Positions 22,239 through 33,118 of a DNA stretch of 64,000 nucleotides are shown here, one piece after another. A model generated the notes under the pieces. The model did no database searches. It had not been told where the DNA came from and worked only from the letters and a program-made list of their open reading frames with translations. The number at the start of each line of letters is the position of its first letter. Positions within the stretch are counted from its first letter, which is position 1. The translations under genes were made by a program, and so were the position numbers. The DNA is taken from assembly GCF_902459465.1 (NCBI RefSeq), contig NC_047068.1, forward strand, positions 1,798,001 through 1,862,000, written 5' to 3'. The DNA comes from Asterias rubens. Its lineage: Eukaryota > Echinodermata > Asteroidea > Forcipulatida > Asteriidae.

Positions 22239-22249
22239 CATTTGGCCAA

Positions 22250-22492
22250 TAACATTCTTAAAATCTTTCTCAGGTCTCTAGGGAGTACATGTATTCAGCC
22301 CTGAGCTGCCATGGTGCTCCAGCGGCTTTTTCATACACAATATCAATCTCTACCCCCACAGGTACCCATTTATACCCCTGGGTAACGAGAAGTGGTTACA
22401 GCAACACATCATGACCGGGATTCGAACCCACACTCTGATGACTCAACCACCAGAACTTGAATTCGATGCTCTAAACCCCTCGGCCATGACAC
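22250..22492 (-). mobile_element. tRNA-Leu-derived SINE
   Basis: Read on the minus strand from about 22492, the head is tRNA-like. It has GTCATGGCCGAGGGGTTTAG (A box region), TCAAGTTCTGG (anticodon loop reading CAA) and GGGTTCGAATCCC (B box), with spacing for a long variable arm as in tRNA-Leu. The body (to about 22250) contains GGTATAAATGGGTACCTGTG. It is not a functional tRNA, because the acceptor and D-arm pairing are imperfect. Confidence 0.7.
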
Positions 22493-22663
22493 CCCATACA
22501 TGTATGACCGTAACCTTTAACTGCTTGACACATTGGTTAACTGGCAGACAGCAACTCAGCAGATCTTCTCATGGTGCTGAACATGTTGTGAAGCCCATCT
22601 CCACACTGCCTTACCTTGTAACCCTTTATTCTTCATTCGGTGACCCCTACCTCCTCCTGGTGA

Positions 22664-23098
22664 GGTCCTCAAGACGACGTGGTCCTCTAACAAGGCAAGG
22701 TCCTCAAGACAGCGTGGTCCTCCAACAAGGCGAGGTCATCCAACAAGGTAGGGTCCTCCAACAAGGCGAGTTCCTCCAACAAGGCGTGGTTCTCCAACAA
22801 GGTGTGGTCCTCCAACAAGGCATGGTCCTCAAGACGGCTTGGTCCTCAAACAAGGCTTGGTCCTCCAACAAGGCGAGTTCCTCCAACAAGGCGAGGTCCT
22901 CCAACTAGGCGAGGTCCTCCAACAAGGCGTGGTTCTCCAACAAGGCGTGGTCCTCAAACAAGGCGTGGTCCTCAAACAAGGCATGGTCCTCAAGACGGCT
23001 TGGTCCTCCAACAAGGCTTGGTCCTCCAACAAGGCTTGGTCCTCCAACAAGGCGTGGTCCTCAAACAAGGCGTGGTCCTCAAACAAGGCATGGTCCTG
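22664..23098. repeat. 18/17-bp minisatellite, about 24 units
   Basis: Unit GGTCCTCCAACAAGGCGT (18 bp) is interspersed with a 17-bp variant GGTCCTCAAGACGGCTT (for example near 22664, 22700, 22826 and 22986). Several frames on both strands stay open through it (VLQQG-, SSNKAW-type hexapeptides). These are artefacts of periodicity, not genes. The array starts about 175 bp downstream of the POLR3H stop, in or just beyond its 3' UTR. Confidence 0.9.
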
Positions 23099-23272
23099 AT
23101 GGTTTGATCAACCGATGATACGAACCGAGCACAGCTTGTGGGAGTTTGATCCTTTCTATCAGTGACCCCTTCGTCATACTGCAAGACACTCCAAAATGCA
23201 GACTTCATGCAGCTCATTGAAGCTCCATCATTAAGCACTGACGATTTATGCTCTACTAGCAGATGTACTGTA

Positions 23273-26200
23273 CTAGCTGGCCCACCAGGTAAGCAAACCA
23301 AGACCTGGTTCACTAATCGACCCCTATTTATAAAAGCAAAGAAAGAAACCAACAGTTGATGAGTTTGATTGGTTAGAAATCTGTCAAACCATTGGCAATA
23401 ACACATTTTCACAACTTTGACCACTTACCACCGAATAAGTGTATACAAGAACTTTAGAAATTGCACAGTAAGCACAAAATCGGCCGCTCAGCAGCGCTAT
23501 GAAATTGGGCCCAGTACAGATAGAACAGGGCCCAGTATCATGGCTCTGCTTACCGCAACCAAAGAATTAGCCCTTATGGAAGCAGGGAATTCTGCGCTTA
23601 CGCCATGAGTTTTTCACAGATAAGCAAGGAATTTAAGCTTGTGCGCATTCGGAGTTACTAGCCATTCTTTGCCTATACAGCTTTGGCACTTGCACAGTAC
23701 GCAGAGAACGGTGATCGTAAGCGCAAAATTCGGTGGTAAGCAGAGCCCTGAATAGTTTGTAAGAGTACATACCGTGAGGCTGTATGGAGACTTCTTGCTC
23801 TTAGCTTGCTCATTCCCAGTCTCTGCTCCTGGTTGTATGACATCTTCAGGTCCTACTGGTGTAGTATCAACAAACGTCTCATCCACAACACGGAATCGGA
23901 CTTCTTCACTGGTATCCATGAATAAATCATGGGTTCCCTCCTCAGTCTCATATTCCCATACCCAAACCTGTTCTGTTTCATCACTGATGGCTAGGGTTAA
24001 GGATGCATAGTAAAGATCCTCAAAGTTACATATAAGTTGACAAAAGTTAAAGGCACTGGTATTTGTTTGTCAAAGACCAGTCTTCTCACTTTGTGTATCT
24101 CAACATAGGCACAAAATAACAAACCTGTGAAAATTTGAACTCAATTGGTCGTCGAAGTTGCCAGAGATTAATGAAAGAAAAAACACCCTTGTCACACAAG
24201 TGTGCTTTAGGAAGCTTGAATTCATTTCAAGCCCTCAGCTGAGGTCTCAAATTCAAGCCTTTTCTCACAATATTTTGTTCTAACAGCTCTCCATTGCTTG
24301 TACCAAGTAAATTTTTATGCTAACAATTATTTTGACTAATTACCAATAGTCTCCAGTGCCTTTAAAGGGTCTGTATACATTTGGTGATGACTCTAAAAAA
24401 ATTACTGCAATATAAACTTGTTGAGAAAAATTTCACCTCGAAGTACTGTGGCTGGCACAAATATGTCACTTTCTATCCCAACAATTTTTAATCTAGAACC
24501 GTTACTGCGTTGTATTCCTTTAGGGATTTTTCTTCCTGCATGGACATTGTGGCTCCAGAGTTTTAGAGGTACCTCAAATATTGCTTCACAGTTATCTGTT
24601 AAGCGAAAATTACATGTCACAAATTGTACATGTGGCGTAGTATTTTGGCTGGTAAGCATAATATTATTGTACTTGGCTACTTTTTGCACCAGAAAGTTCA
24701 GCCTGCGGGTATCCCGCACTACTGTTTTGATTCTCAATTTGGATTGGAATCACTGGAAATGTTTCAACAATTTAAACCAAAGTTCCCTTTAAAAGTTTAT
24801 GCAACTAAATGTTGATTGACAACACTAGTTCTGAAGGTTCCAGTCATCAAACTACATATCTATTTCAATGACACCTGTATGTATTGACATGATTGATAAT
24901 TGTTTGTTTCATGATATCAAAAGTTGAGATTTAATACTCTTCCAAAAACCATTGTCTATGATTTGATTTAATCCGTTTACTGGGAAACATTATTTTGTGG
25001 CTTAAGGCCGAATTACTTACTACTAAGAAAAATGGATTATAAAGAACTAGCACATAGAAAATCAATACAAGAATCTATTCAATAAACATGAGTTATCAAT
25101 AGTATGCTTATACAGACAAACAATGAAAAAAGGGGGATAAACTTTTAAATCTAAGTGTATCTCTTGATTTGTCTCTGAACCTTTGGTTCAACCAGACCGC
25201 CATCTTAAAGGAAAACCGGTGACGAAACAATCAAAACGCACAGATTTGTACGCGCGGCGCACAGTATTGGCCAATGAACAACCTCCTTTTGACCTCTGGG
25301 TAAGGGGCGCCCTACTGAAGAGACGTCCTGTGCATAAGGTCTATATCTTGTTTGTCTATATATTGGCAAGCATGTATGCTTCGTTTTTGAAAAGGGCAAG
25401 CGCACTGAGCTTGGTAAAGGACACTCTATGAGGAAATTGTAAATTTCTACTGGAGCATTTCAAGGGCACCAAGGCATTGACCAGGGGGCATGGAGGGAAT
25501 CGCCTCCTTGACGTATCAAGCCTGTACAGGGGCTGGACAGGAAGGGAAAGGGTTTGGGAAACTGGAAAGGTGTTGTTTTGATAAGGATACAATTTTGACG
25601 GCTGTTGTAAAGCTTCAGGTGGAATCAAGATGTCATCAAAGAAACCCAGAGATACTGCAAAACAAACAAAAAAACAACAACCTGATGACAAGAGCATAAA
25701 GAAACACTGGATCTATACACACTACTCTGCGTCACGCCATTACCCCACTATATGTCAAACATTGTGTTTAGAGTATTGGTAGTTACCCTTTTGTGCTTTT
25801 TCCTTCAACAAAATTGAAACAGTGGCTCAAATAGTTGTTTTTAGTCTAAATTCTTTTTGTAACCTTCATTTTGTTTGTTGACTCTTAATTATCTGCAATG
25901 CAGAGTTTCCCTAAATTATTAAGTGCCTGACCAGCAGGGCCAGTCAGCTTGTCATTTCACTAGCCCATCACCTTCTCACCAGTCAATATTTCAAATGAAA
26001 TATTCATTTTGGTTTTAACCATATACACTGATGTACACTGATTCTCAGACTGTATACTCTGACTGTCCAGACTGCATTTTCCCGAGTTTGTGGGAAAAAA
26101 ATCACAGGCATATTACACGGGTGGGATTCGAACAAACGACCCTTGCAATTCTAGAGCAGTGTCTTACCAACTAGACTACCGATGTTGCCCGGTAGCTAGA

Positions 26201-29200
26201 GGCAGTTTGAATCCTATGTTTTAGCAATGGGTAACGCACAATTGAATAGATGTTAAATTTGCATCAAATGAAACAGGGAAGCTGTTCTAAACTGAACTAG
26301 CCATCCAGACAACTTGAGTGAAGTTCGATTGTCCTGGGGTGTTTTATCTGGCATTTGGGCAGCAGACTACTGTTAAAGGAACACGTTGCCTTGGATCGGT
26401 CGAGTTAGTCTTTGCATGGTTTTCCTTTTACCTCGTCGACAAACACGGTTGGCCATTTATGGGAGTCAAGACTCCCATAACTGGCCGACTGTATTAGTTC
26501 ACAAAGTAAAAGGAAAACCGTGCAATTTCGAGGCAAACTTGTGTGGATCATTGTATTCTATTTTCAAGACATCTTTCTAACCATTTGCATTTCATAACAA
26601 ACGGTTACAACTGCTTTTTATAGACCAACTTGTCCGATACAAGGCAACGTGTTCCTTTAAGGGAGAATGCTGACGTATGTTACAGAAAGCTCTGTATTTT
26701 TGAACGAACAAGTTCTACTAGCACTACAGATGAGTTTTCGAGTAAACTTACTGTGAACACCTTCCCTGCTGCAGCTTCGTATTCTACCAATCAGTATCTC
26801 ATCCATGAAGGGTCTAAACACCACATAGCGGAAGTTGACCTACAAAATATCATAATACAACATTGAAAAACATCTGGAGAAAATTCTTTAAACAACTTCA
26901 AAGTTACATGAGACAATGTTGTGGGGAAGTGCATTATAAAAACTGCATCACTTCATTTACAATTATTGCCCGCTGTGATGGGGTCCATGGTGTTTTGTAC
27001 CCAAGGCAAGTGCAAAACCCATGGACACCAATTACAGCGTGCAACAATTGTTTTGTTTTCTCTTGGTAGCATGATTATTCCTCTTTTCAAAGTATAGTTT
27101 AATAAGCAGACAAACAGTTGTTCAATAAGAAAACATTCTTCACTGTTCCCTCGAACCCGCGGCCATTTCGTACCAAGCGCTGGAAATCCACCAATGCTGG
27201 GAATGATCAAGGTAATGTACACCGGTTCACATCACTCATGTTGACATGTTGACTTGGTTCAACTTCGCACTATTAGAAAGGATAAGCGTGGACACACACA
27301 CCATTTCACATGAGAGCTTTTTAACCAACATACGTGATTTTTCGCAATCAGGATAAAAATATAGCAAAACCCTCTCTTGTGAAAGCTATCCTACAAATGT
27401 AGTTATCCTACAAATGTAGTTATGAAATAGCTAAAGATCCTGACTAAATGTTACTGCGATCGAGACCTACTTTTAAAAAAAATCGCAACTGCATTTATAA
27501 TAATAATAATAATAACTTTCGATTTATATAGCGCCTAATAATTAACACTTAATTCTCTAAGCGCTTTACAAAGAAGTACACTATACAATCTACAACAACA
27601 TAAATATAAGGGGACAAATAACACCACTACATGCATAACGACACAACAATACAAGAATGGTAAACTATTGTAAGAAAAGGTGCATCTTTAAGGCACTCTT
27701 GAAATCATCAAGGGAAGATGTATTCCTGATCGTCAAGGGCAGAGAATTCCACAGAGTTGGAGCCGAAGCCACAAAGAATGGTCTCCATAGGTATGCATAT
27801 TAACAGGGTGTACTGCAAGGAGGTGTTGTGACGATCGCACCGATAATCGCACCGATCGGCTGTGTGAAACAACTCAACGTACCTTGGTATGAGATGATCC
27901 ATCACCAGGAAATATATGCGAGTCTTCCAACTTGATGATGTCATGAAGAGCAATACACAACCCAACGTTATGTACAACCTGAAATTAAGACATTTACGTG
28001 TTTAACAATTTCCCTCATTAATGTTCTTGACTAAAACAGAGATGCCAACATTGAATTTTAAAAAAGAGTAGCATCTCCCAAATGTTAAGGGCGAGCGGAG
28101 CTTGGGCTCCCTAAACCGATCTTTCTATTACTCTCTACAATGCTAAATTAGCTCATTTTCAGGCATTGTTGTGAAATAACAATTACCTGTATGCAACAGA
28201 ACAGCTACAAATGTTTATAGTGGCCAGTGAAAAAAAAAGTGAAAAAAACCCTGATTTCCCTCATCTTCTGACTATGTTTCAAAAATAAATGTAACATAAA
28301 AAAGGGTGGCCTTACTTAAATGTAACATAAAAAAGGGTGGCCTTACTTAAATGTTTTTGTTTTAATGATCAGAAACGCCACAACAAGCTATTGGGAGAGA
28401 GAGAAAAAAAAGAAAGAAAAAAAACAGGTCCGGATTTGGGGCAAAAAATACGTGTCCGTATTTTGGGCATTGTCTGGACATCGGCGCTACAATTACTGGT
28501 AGGAAAACATGGAAACTGTCTAGCTTAGACCTCACAGGCCACTCAGTTGAAGGCATTTTTGTTCAGATGGTCTCCTTTTTTTGTCGCCATTATTTCGTAC
28601 TTTTTTTGCCAAGCTTCGATGAAGTACATTTACAGCCAGCGTGGGCACAATAATAGTGGATACATGAGGAATGAGGTTACTGTGACACGTACGGACGTTA
28701 GCTCACACACAACCTCATTCCCCACGCACGTGTGCACTATTCCCCATCGTGTAATAGAGAGCAATGGGTACGATCTTGCAGAAATGCACTAGCGTAAAAA
28801 ATGCACACTCAGCCGGCCAGCCAGCGGGGGAGGGCACGCAACAATCATTACGTCGAGTACATTGTTCGAGTGAATTCGCCGCTATTATTCAACACTGCGT
28901 TCTAAAATTAAAAGTGTTTTTTTTCTTTTCTGTTACAATTGTTTTGATATTTTTCTTAATTTTTATTTCCACTTAATAGTTCATTAGTTGTTTGCATGTA
29001 TTGTACGATTTAATAAAATTATATTGGGCGGCTTGTTTAGCGTGTTTTATTGAGTATTATCGTAGCGTCGTAGTCATGGCTCAAAATCGTATTTGCTACG
29101 CCCAAATCGTGTATGTTGGTATCTCTGCTAAAATGACACAGTGAATCTACCCTTAATTAAGCTTGGGTGGTTATTCGGTGTTCTTGTATACCGTATTTGT

Positions 29201-30136
29201 TCAATACGAAACAAAGCTGTTTTAGAAATACCCAGTGTGCTTGGTTTATAATTTCAATACCATGGTATGAACAATCATGTGACCATTTGTCACGCTGCTT
29301 CTACAAAAGAAAAGCTTATCTCTACCATTAATAAGGGGATTTCAAAGCCAACAGTCATTCATTCTAAGTAAAGTGTTTGTTGTGCAGTTTCAGCAGCTTA
29401 CCGAGTCTACAGCAGTCTTAAAGTTGACATGGGCAAAACTTAGAACACCCAAGTATAAATGTTTTGAAAACTTGTGATGAGAGAACAAAATGTGGAGTGT
29501 TCCTCTTCTGCGGCCAGGCTGCTATCTGATTAAATTACACTGGGTAATCATAGACCAAGGACCAGTGACTATCCACACTAGAATTATACAAGAAGTGCAG
29601 TTTTTATTGGAAAGGATTCCTAAGAAATAACAAACTACAGGGATGCTAGAAGAGCTTAAAGGGGAAATGTAAACAGTGGAAGGGTAATTAACTTGAACAT
29701 CAACACTGAATTTGTCTACAAATGAATGGTCATGGCATTCCACAGCTAACCCAAAGCCCATTGTGGCCTTCTATATTGTCCATTTCCAAAATTCGCGAAA
29801 AATTACTTCTTTCTAGAAAACTATGTCACTTCAGAGGGAGCCGTTTCTCACAATGTTTTATACTATCAACCTCTCCCAATTACTCGTCGCCAAGTAATGT
29901 TTTATGGTAATCATTATTTTGAGTAATTACCAACAGTGTCCACTGCCTTAAACAAATGGGGAAAAAATTAAAACCCTACACCATACAACGAATGTTGAAA
30001 TAAACCTCACTCTTCTTTTACTTACTTTATTTGCTAACTTTTTGTTGAGTTCTTCGGCAATGGCATCATTGAGTGGGACATTGAACAACCAGGGTTCAAT
30101 GCGCACTGTGTCAGTCATCTCAGCTAGGAGAAACAT
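23273..30136 (-). CDS. POLR3H: RNA polymerase III subunit RPC8 (RPB7-like), six coding exons
   Basis: Reconstructed by splice signals: complement(join(23273..23323, 23773..23983, 25591..25654, 26752..26839, 27883..27978, 30026..30136)), 621 nt, 206 residues plus stop; human RPC8 is about 204. All five introns are GT-AG and every junction keeps frame. Exon 1 reads [16 protein letters not shown] and NKKLANK. Exon 2 has [18 protein letters not shown] and [10 protein letters not shown]. Exon 3 has [19 protein letters not shown]. Exon 4 has [18 protein letters not shown]. Exon 5 has [17 protein letters not shown] and [17 protein letters not shown]. Exon 6 has [16 protein letters not shown]. These follow the vertebrate order throughout. 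RPC8 pairs with RPC9 to form the Pol III stalk that helps initiation on tRNA and 5S genes in the nucleus. The N-terminal half is the tip domain and the C-terminal half an OB fold. The start is set by the family N-terminus; a possible 5' UTR acceptor (TTCCATTTAG) lies about 30 nt upstream of the ATG. Introns hold a SINE, several MITEs and a LINE-like piece, but exons are intact. Confidence 0.95.
23526..23750. mobile_element. CAGGGC-ended MITE in POLR3H intron 5
   Basis: Left end CAGGGCCCAGTATCATGG with CTCTGCTTACCG inside; right end read inward CAGGGCTCTGCTTACCACCG. Same broad family as elements at 36560, 53850 and 61360 (CAGGGCCCAATTTCATRG core). Confidence 0.6.
24047..24365 (-). mobile_element. 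T2/Kolobok-like MITE family A, variant centre, POLR3H intron 4
   Basis: Ends TTAAAGGCACTGG and CCAGTGCCTTTAA. The central palindrome (24222-24264, CTTGAATT...CCTCAG/CTGAGG...AATTCAAG) differs in sequence from that of the copies at 1455 and 39074, though it lies at the same place. Confidence 0.7.
25379..25530 (+). repeat. dispersed repeat with GGGGGCATGGAGG core (copy 1)
   Basis: Shares GAGGAAATTGTAAA, GGGCACCAAGGCATTGACC-like and GGGGGCATGGAGG blocks with 43898-44072 and, more diverged, with 56755-56885; an inverted fragment is at about 35364-35440. Class unknown. Confidence 0.5.
26075..26205 (-). mobile_element. tRNA-derived SINE in POLR3H intron 3
   Basis: On the minus strand the head has A-box-like TAGTCTAGTTGGTAAGAC and B-box GTTCGAATCCCAC (plus 26121-26133), followed by a TTCCCACAAACTCGGGAAA-like body. 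Its partner is at 44213-44350. Confidence 0.65.
26373..26660. mobile_element. T2/Kolobok-like MITE family B (TTAAAGGAACACG), POLR3H intron 3
   Basis: Left end TTAAAGGAACACGTTGCC, right end the inverted GGCAACGTGTTCCTTTAA; the inverted repeat extends about 35 bp. A 13-bp inner palindrome pair (GGTTTTCCTTTTAC/GTAAAAGGAAAACC) lies at 26399-26520. It starts with the same TTAAAGG as family A, but the rest is unrelated. It lies 92 bp from exon 3. Confidence 0.75.
27395..27427. repeat. 18-bp direct duplication
   Basis: TATCCTACAAATGTAGT occurs twice in a row. Confidence 0.7.
27498..27800 (+). repeat. LINE-3'-end-like dispersed repeat in POLR3H intron 2
   Basis: AATAAT microsatellite, then TTATATAGCGCC, CTCTAAGCGCTTTACA and a TGATCGTCAAGGGCAGAGAATTCC-like segment. 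The 'GCGC...AAGCGCTTTACA' style resembles 3' ends of invertebrate LINEs; no coding domain was found. Confidence 0.4.
28287..28348. repeat. 31-bp tandem duplication
   Basis: Two identical copies of a 31-bp unit beginning AAATGTAACATAAAAAAGGG, in POLR3H intron 1. Confidence 0.85.
29778..29952 (-). mobile_element. T2/Kolobok-like MITE family A, truncated, POLR3H intron 1
   Basis: Only one half remains, ending AATTACCAACAGTGTCCACTGCCTTAA. It lies 73 bp from the exon 1 splice donor. Confidence 0.65.
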
Positions 30137-30213
30137 TACTGGATAGACTACCTCGATGATTTCTGGCTAAATGGAAGAACAACACAATCTGAAAGGAAGT
30201 AAATAAATCAAAC

Positions 30214-30573
30214 GTGGACACTATTGGTAATTACTCAAAATAATTGTTATCATAAAACCTTACTTGGTAGCAAGTTATGTAGAGCTGTTGATAGTATAAA
30301 ACATTGTGAGAAACGGCTCCCTCTGTGGTAATGTAGGTTTTTTTGAGAAAGAAGAGATTTTCCACAAATTTGATTTTGAGACCTCAGATTTAGAACTTGA
30401 GTTCTCGAAATCAAGCATCTGAATGCACATACATCTTCAGGTGACAAGGGTGTTTTTTTCTTTCATTATTATCTCACAATTTCGCATATGTTGAGCTACA
30501 CCATAGAGCATGGAGGCTACACCTAGTGAGAAGACTGGTCTTTGACATTAACAATAGTGTCCTGTGTTCTATG
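30214..30573 (+). mobile_element. T2/Kolobok-like MITE family A, copy upstream of POLR3H
   Basis: Begins GTGGACACTATTGGTAATTAC (terminal TTAAAGGCA lost) and keeps the GACCTCAGATTTAGAACTTGAG stem-loop. Lies 77 bp upstream of the POLR3H start codon, in its likely promoter or 5' UTR region. Confidence 0.65.
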
Positions 30574-30619
30574 TGACAGGTGTGTTGCTTCTAATGCTCG
30601 GTTCAACCATCACCCAAGC

Positions 30620-30827
30620 ATAAAACCTTACTTGGTTAATGGTTACAAGTAATGGAAATCTGTTGATAGCATAAAACATTGTGAGAAACGGCTCTCTCTG
30701 AAGTAACGTAGTTTTCGAGAAAGGAAGTTATTTTCCCTGAACTTGATTTCAAGACCTCAGATTTAGAACTTGAGGTTTCGAAATCAAGCATCTAAATGCA
30801 CACAACTTCCTGTGACAAGGGAGTTTT
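30620..30827 (+). mobile_element. T2/Kolobok-like MITE family A, partial
   Basis: Internal part only (CATAAAACCTTACTTGG through the central stem-loop to GTGACAAGGGAG). Both ends are missing. Confidence 0.6.
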
Positions 30828-30938
30828 GTTAATGTTCCATTCAATGAGGCTGAGCCGAGTTGAATGGAACATTTCATCTTTCAACGAATGAACATTATTT
30901 GCACTATTGCACGAAGGAAAAACAAATGAAAAACATTC

Positions 30939-31277
30939 ATTATTTGCCTTATATAACATCCAAGTAGATCTTTGTCATTTTGATTGGAGGATACAACTTT
31001 TAAAATACACAAAGCATAGGCCTACAATTTCTAATTGTGAAATTACACCCGTTTCTTTTGGGTCGGCCTGCTAGTATGTGCCTTGAAGTAACACTGTTGT
31101 GCCGCATAACCAAAGACGCGCACACAGTGATGTTGCTTGCTCAGCGTGCAATAGTACTTTTCGGATGGAACGAAAAACGCACGCTGAGTGACGTAGCGTG
31201 CAATAGTACTTTCATTAGCTAACACGTGACGGACAATCCTCCAATCAAATGGCAAGGATCTGCTTGGGTAATATAAT
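30939..31277. mobile_element. foldback element with about 50-bp inverted arms
   Basis: Left arm 30939-30992 and right arm about 31227-31277 are inverted and about 80 percent alike; both contain TTTGATTGGAGGAT and CCAAG(T/C)AGATC. The interior has two copies of AGCGTGCAATAGTACTTT (about 31141 and 31196). Confidence 0.6.
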
Positions 31278-31279
31278 AC

Positions 31280-33118
31280 AAAATAATGATAAAAGATTAA
31301 TATTTTCTCCTCAAATTAAAGCTCTTGTCGGTACCTGTACTCCAACTTGTCTTTTAGTTATAAAAGTTTAGTACGTTACTTTCTTAAAAACATTCATAAT
31401 ACAGTTACACTACTGTTACTACAGTTTACATGGTTTAACTTTAGGTTACTTACGATCATCCATGGACATGATACTTTTAACACGAAAAAAGAAGCAATGT
31501 ACAGGCACTCCAACTTATTAATTAAAAGTCATTCAAATTCTTGTAGAAGAGGAGTAATAAACTGTAAACAGCTATCCTCCCTTCGTTCGTCTTATAAAAT
31601 AACGTTATCACAAGAACAACCAACAGTCTAGTCCTCTATCCATTATTTGGCCTAACTACCGTGGGTCACATGTACATACCGAGGGCACAAGTTACTTCTT
31701 GATTAAATTGTCAGCAGCTTAGATTCTGTCAGCACAAAAGTGACAAAATAAAAACGGAACACTCACACTTCACTTGTTACAAACTGCGTCTCTGTCATTT
31801 GAATGAACGAACACATGTGATTATTGTTGCAATAATGTTTAGTCGAGTCCCATTATTACACTGTCTGCAGATCTTTCGAGTGTGACGTCTGGGTTGCAGA
31901 TTTTTTAGTGAAATATAGAGGGCGGGCTTTACCGCCACTAGTCAGCGCGCGGTCATTTAATTATTCCTCTACGGTTTAAGGCTTCATAGAAAAAAAACTA
32001 GTAGGGCCCCACATGTATTTATTTAGATCCCTCATCAAGCAAATTATACTGTTGGAAATGTTAAATTTCAAGTCTGCCGGCATCATGAAGATGTGAACGG
32101 TTTAATTGATAGATTTTAATGTGGAAACATTCTCTAGATCTCTTGCCTCATGAAGTTGTCAGATGTGTTTCTCCCGACAGAAGGTATAGAATCAATCATT
32201 TTAATGGGAAACAATAACATTGCAATAAAATAAACGTTAATATATACAGTGCTTATGTCTACGAGTTATTCAAGGAATAAGGCAACTATAAAATTCACAA
32301 ACGGGGCGGGTTTCTCTCAGCCCCGGCGGAATTAAACAATTAGAACAAGACACATCGCTAGAAAATGTCTCAGCGATTACTAACTAAGGCCATCAAGTAA
32401 CGATTGTAGTTGGATGGCAACATTAAAGAAAGAAATAATACAAAACAGTATTTCCTCTGGCAGGTTCCCGCCAAAACCTTTATGGCGTCCGCCATCTTGG
32501 ACACGCCCATATATTCAATTAAATAAACCTTGCAAACTGTGCAAAATATACCTCAAGAAGTATTACTCATCAAGAGCTCAACTATCTCTTTCTAATAACT
32601 CAAACTCATGTATAATAAATAAAGAAAGGTTAATGAAACTAAGTTCTGAAAAAGGGGCGGAACTCCTGATTGCCGAATCTCAATTCGGAATCTTGCCAAA
32701 ACAACATTAAAAAGTGGCTACAAATCTAAGCAAAATGTATAAAACAAGTATAAATGTAAGGGATTGTATGAAGGTAAATGCAATTTATGATTAAGGGGAA
32801 ATGTGAAACAAGTAAATGGAAAAGATCATTACCTGTCGGAGAAATAACATGAAGTTTTCAGATGTGTTTCTCCCGACATCAAAGTATAGAATGATCCGAA
32901 TTGATAAATTTGAAAATAAAGCCACCGCTGGGGGCGCTTGAACCGGGGTTTGAAGTGTGAATAATTGAATATATTAAGTCAACAAAGAAGCATAAAAAAA
33001 TACGTTTTACACACGTTTTTCTGCCCGTCACAAAGACATAAAATAGGTTTGCCGCCAACTTATGGCGGGTGGAACATGAAGGGACCGTTGTGCTGTAGCG
33101 CTATGCCCCCAAAACAAC
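31280..33118. other. non-coding interval
   Basis: No supported gene. A motif TCAGATGTGTTTCTCCCGACA occurs twice (about 32160 and 32856) in otherwise different DNA, a sign of a diverged dispersed repeat. 31535-31600 resembles 15565-15640. Confidence 0.4.

Noticed and set aside
22411-22908. 165-codon plus-strand ORF and several overlapping frames in 22.4-23.4 kb
   Set aside because: They run through a tRNA-derived SINE and the 18/17-bp minisatellite; open frames on both strands come from the repeat period.
26118-26200. candidate tRNA gene on the minus strand
   Set aside because: A and B boxes are present, but stems do not pair well and a SINE body follows; same for 22409-22492 and 44264-44344.
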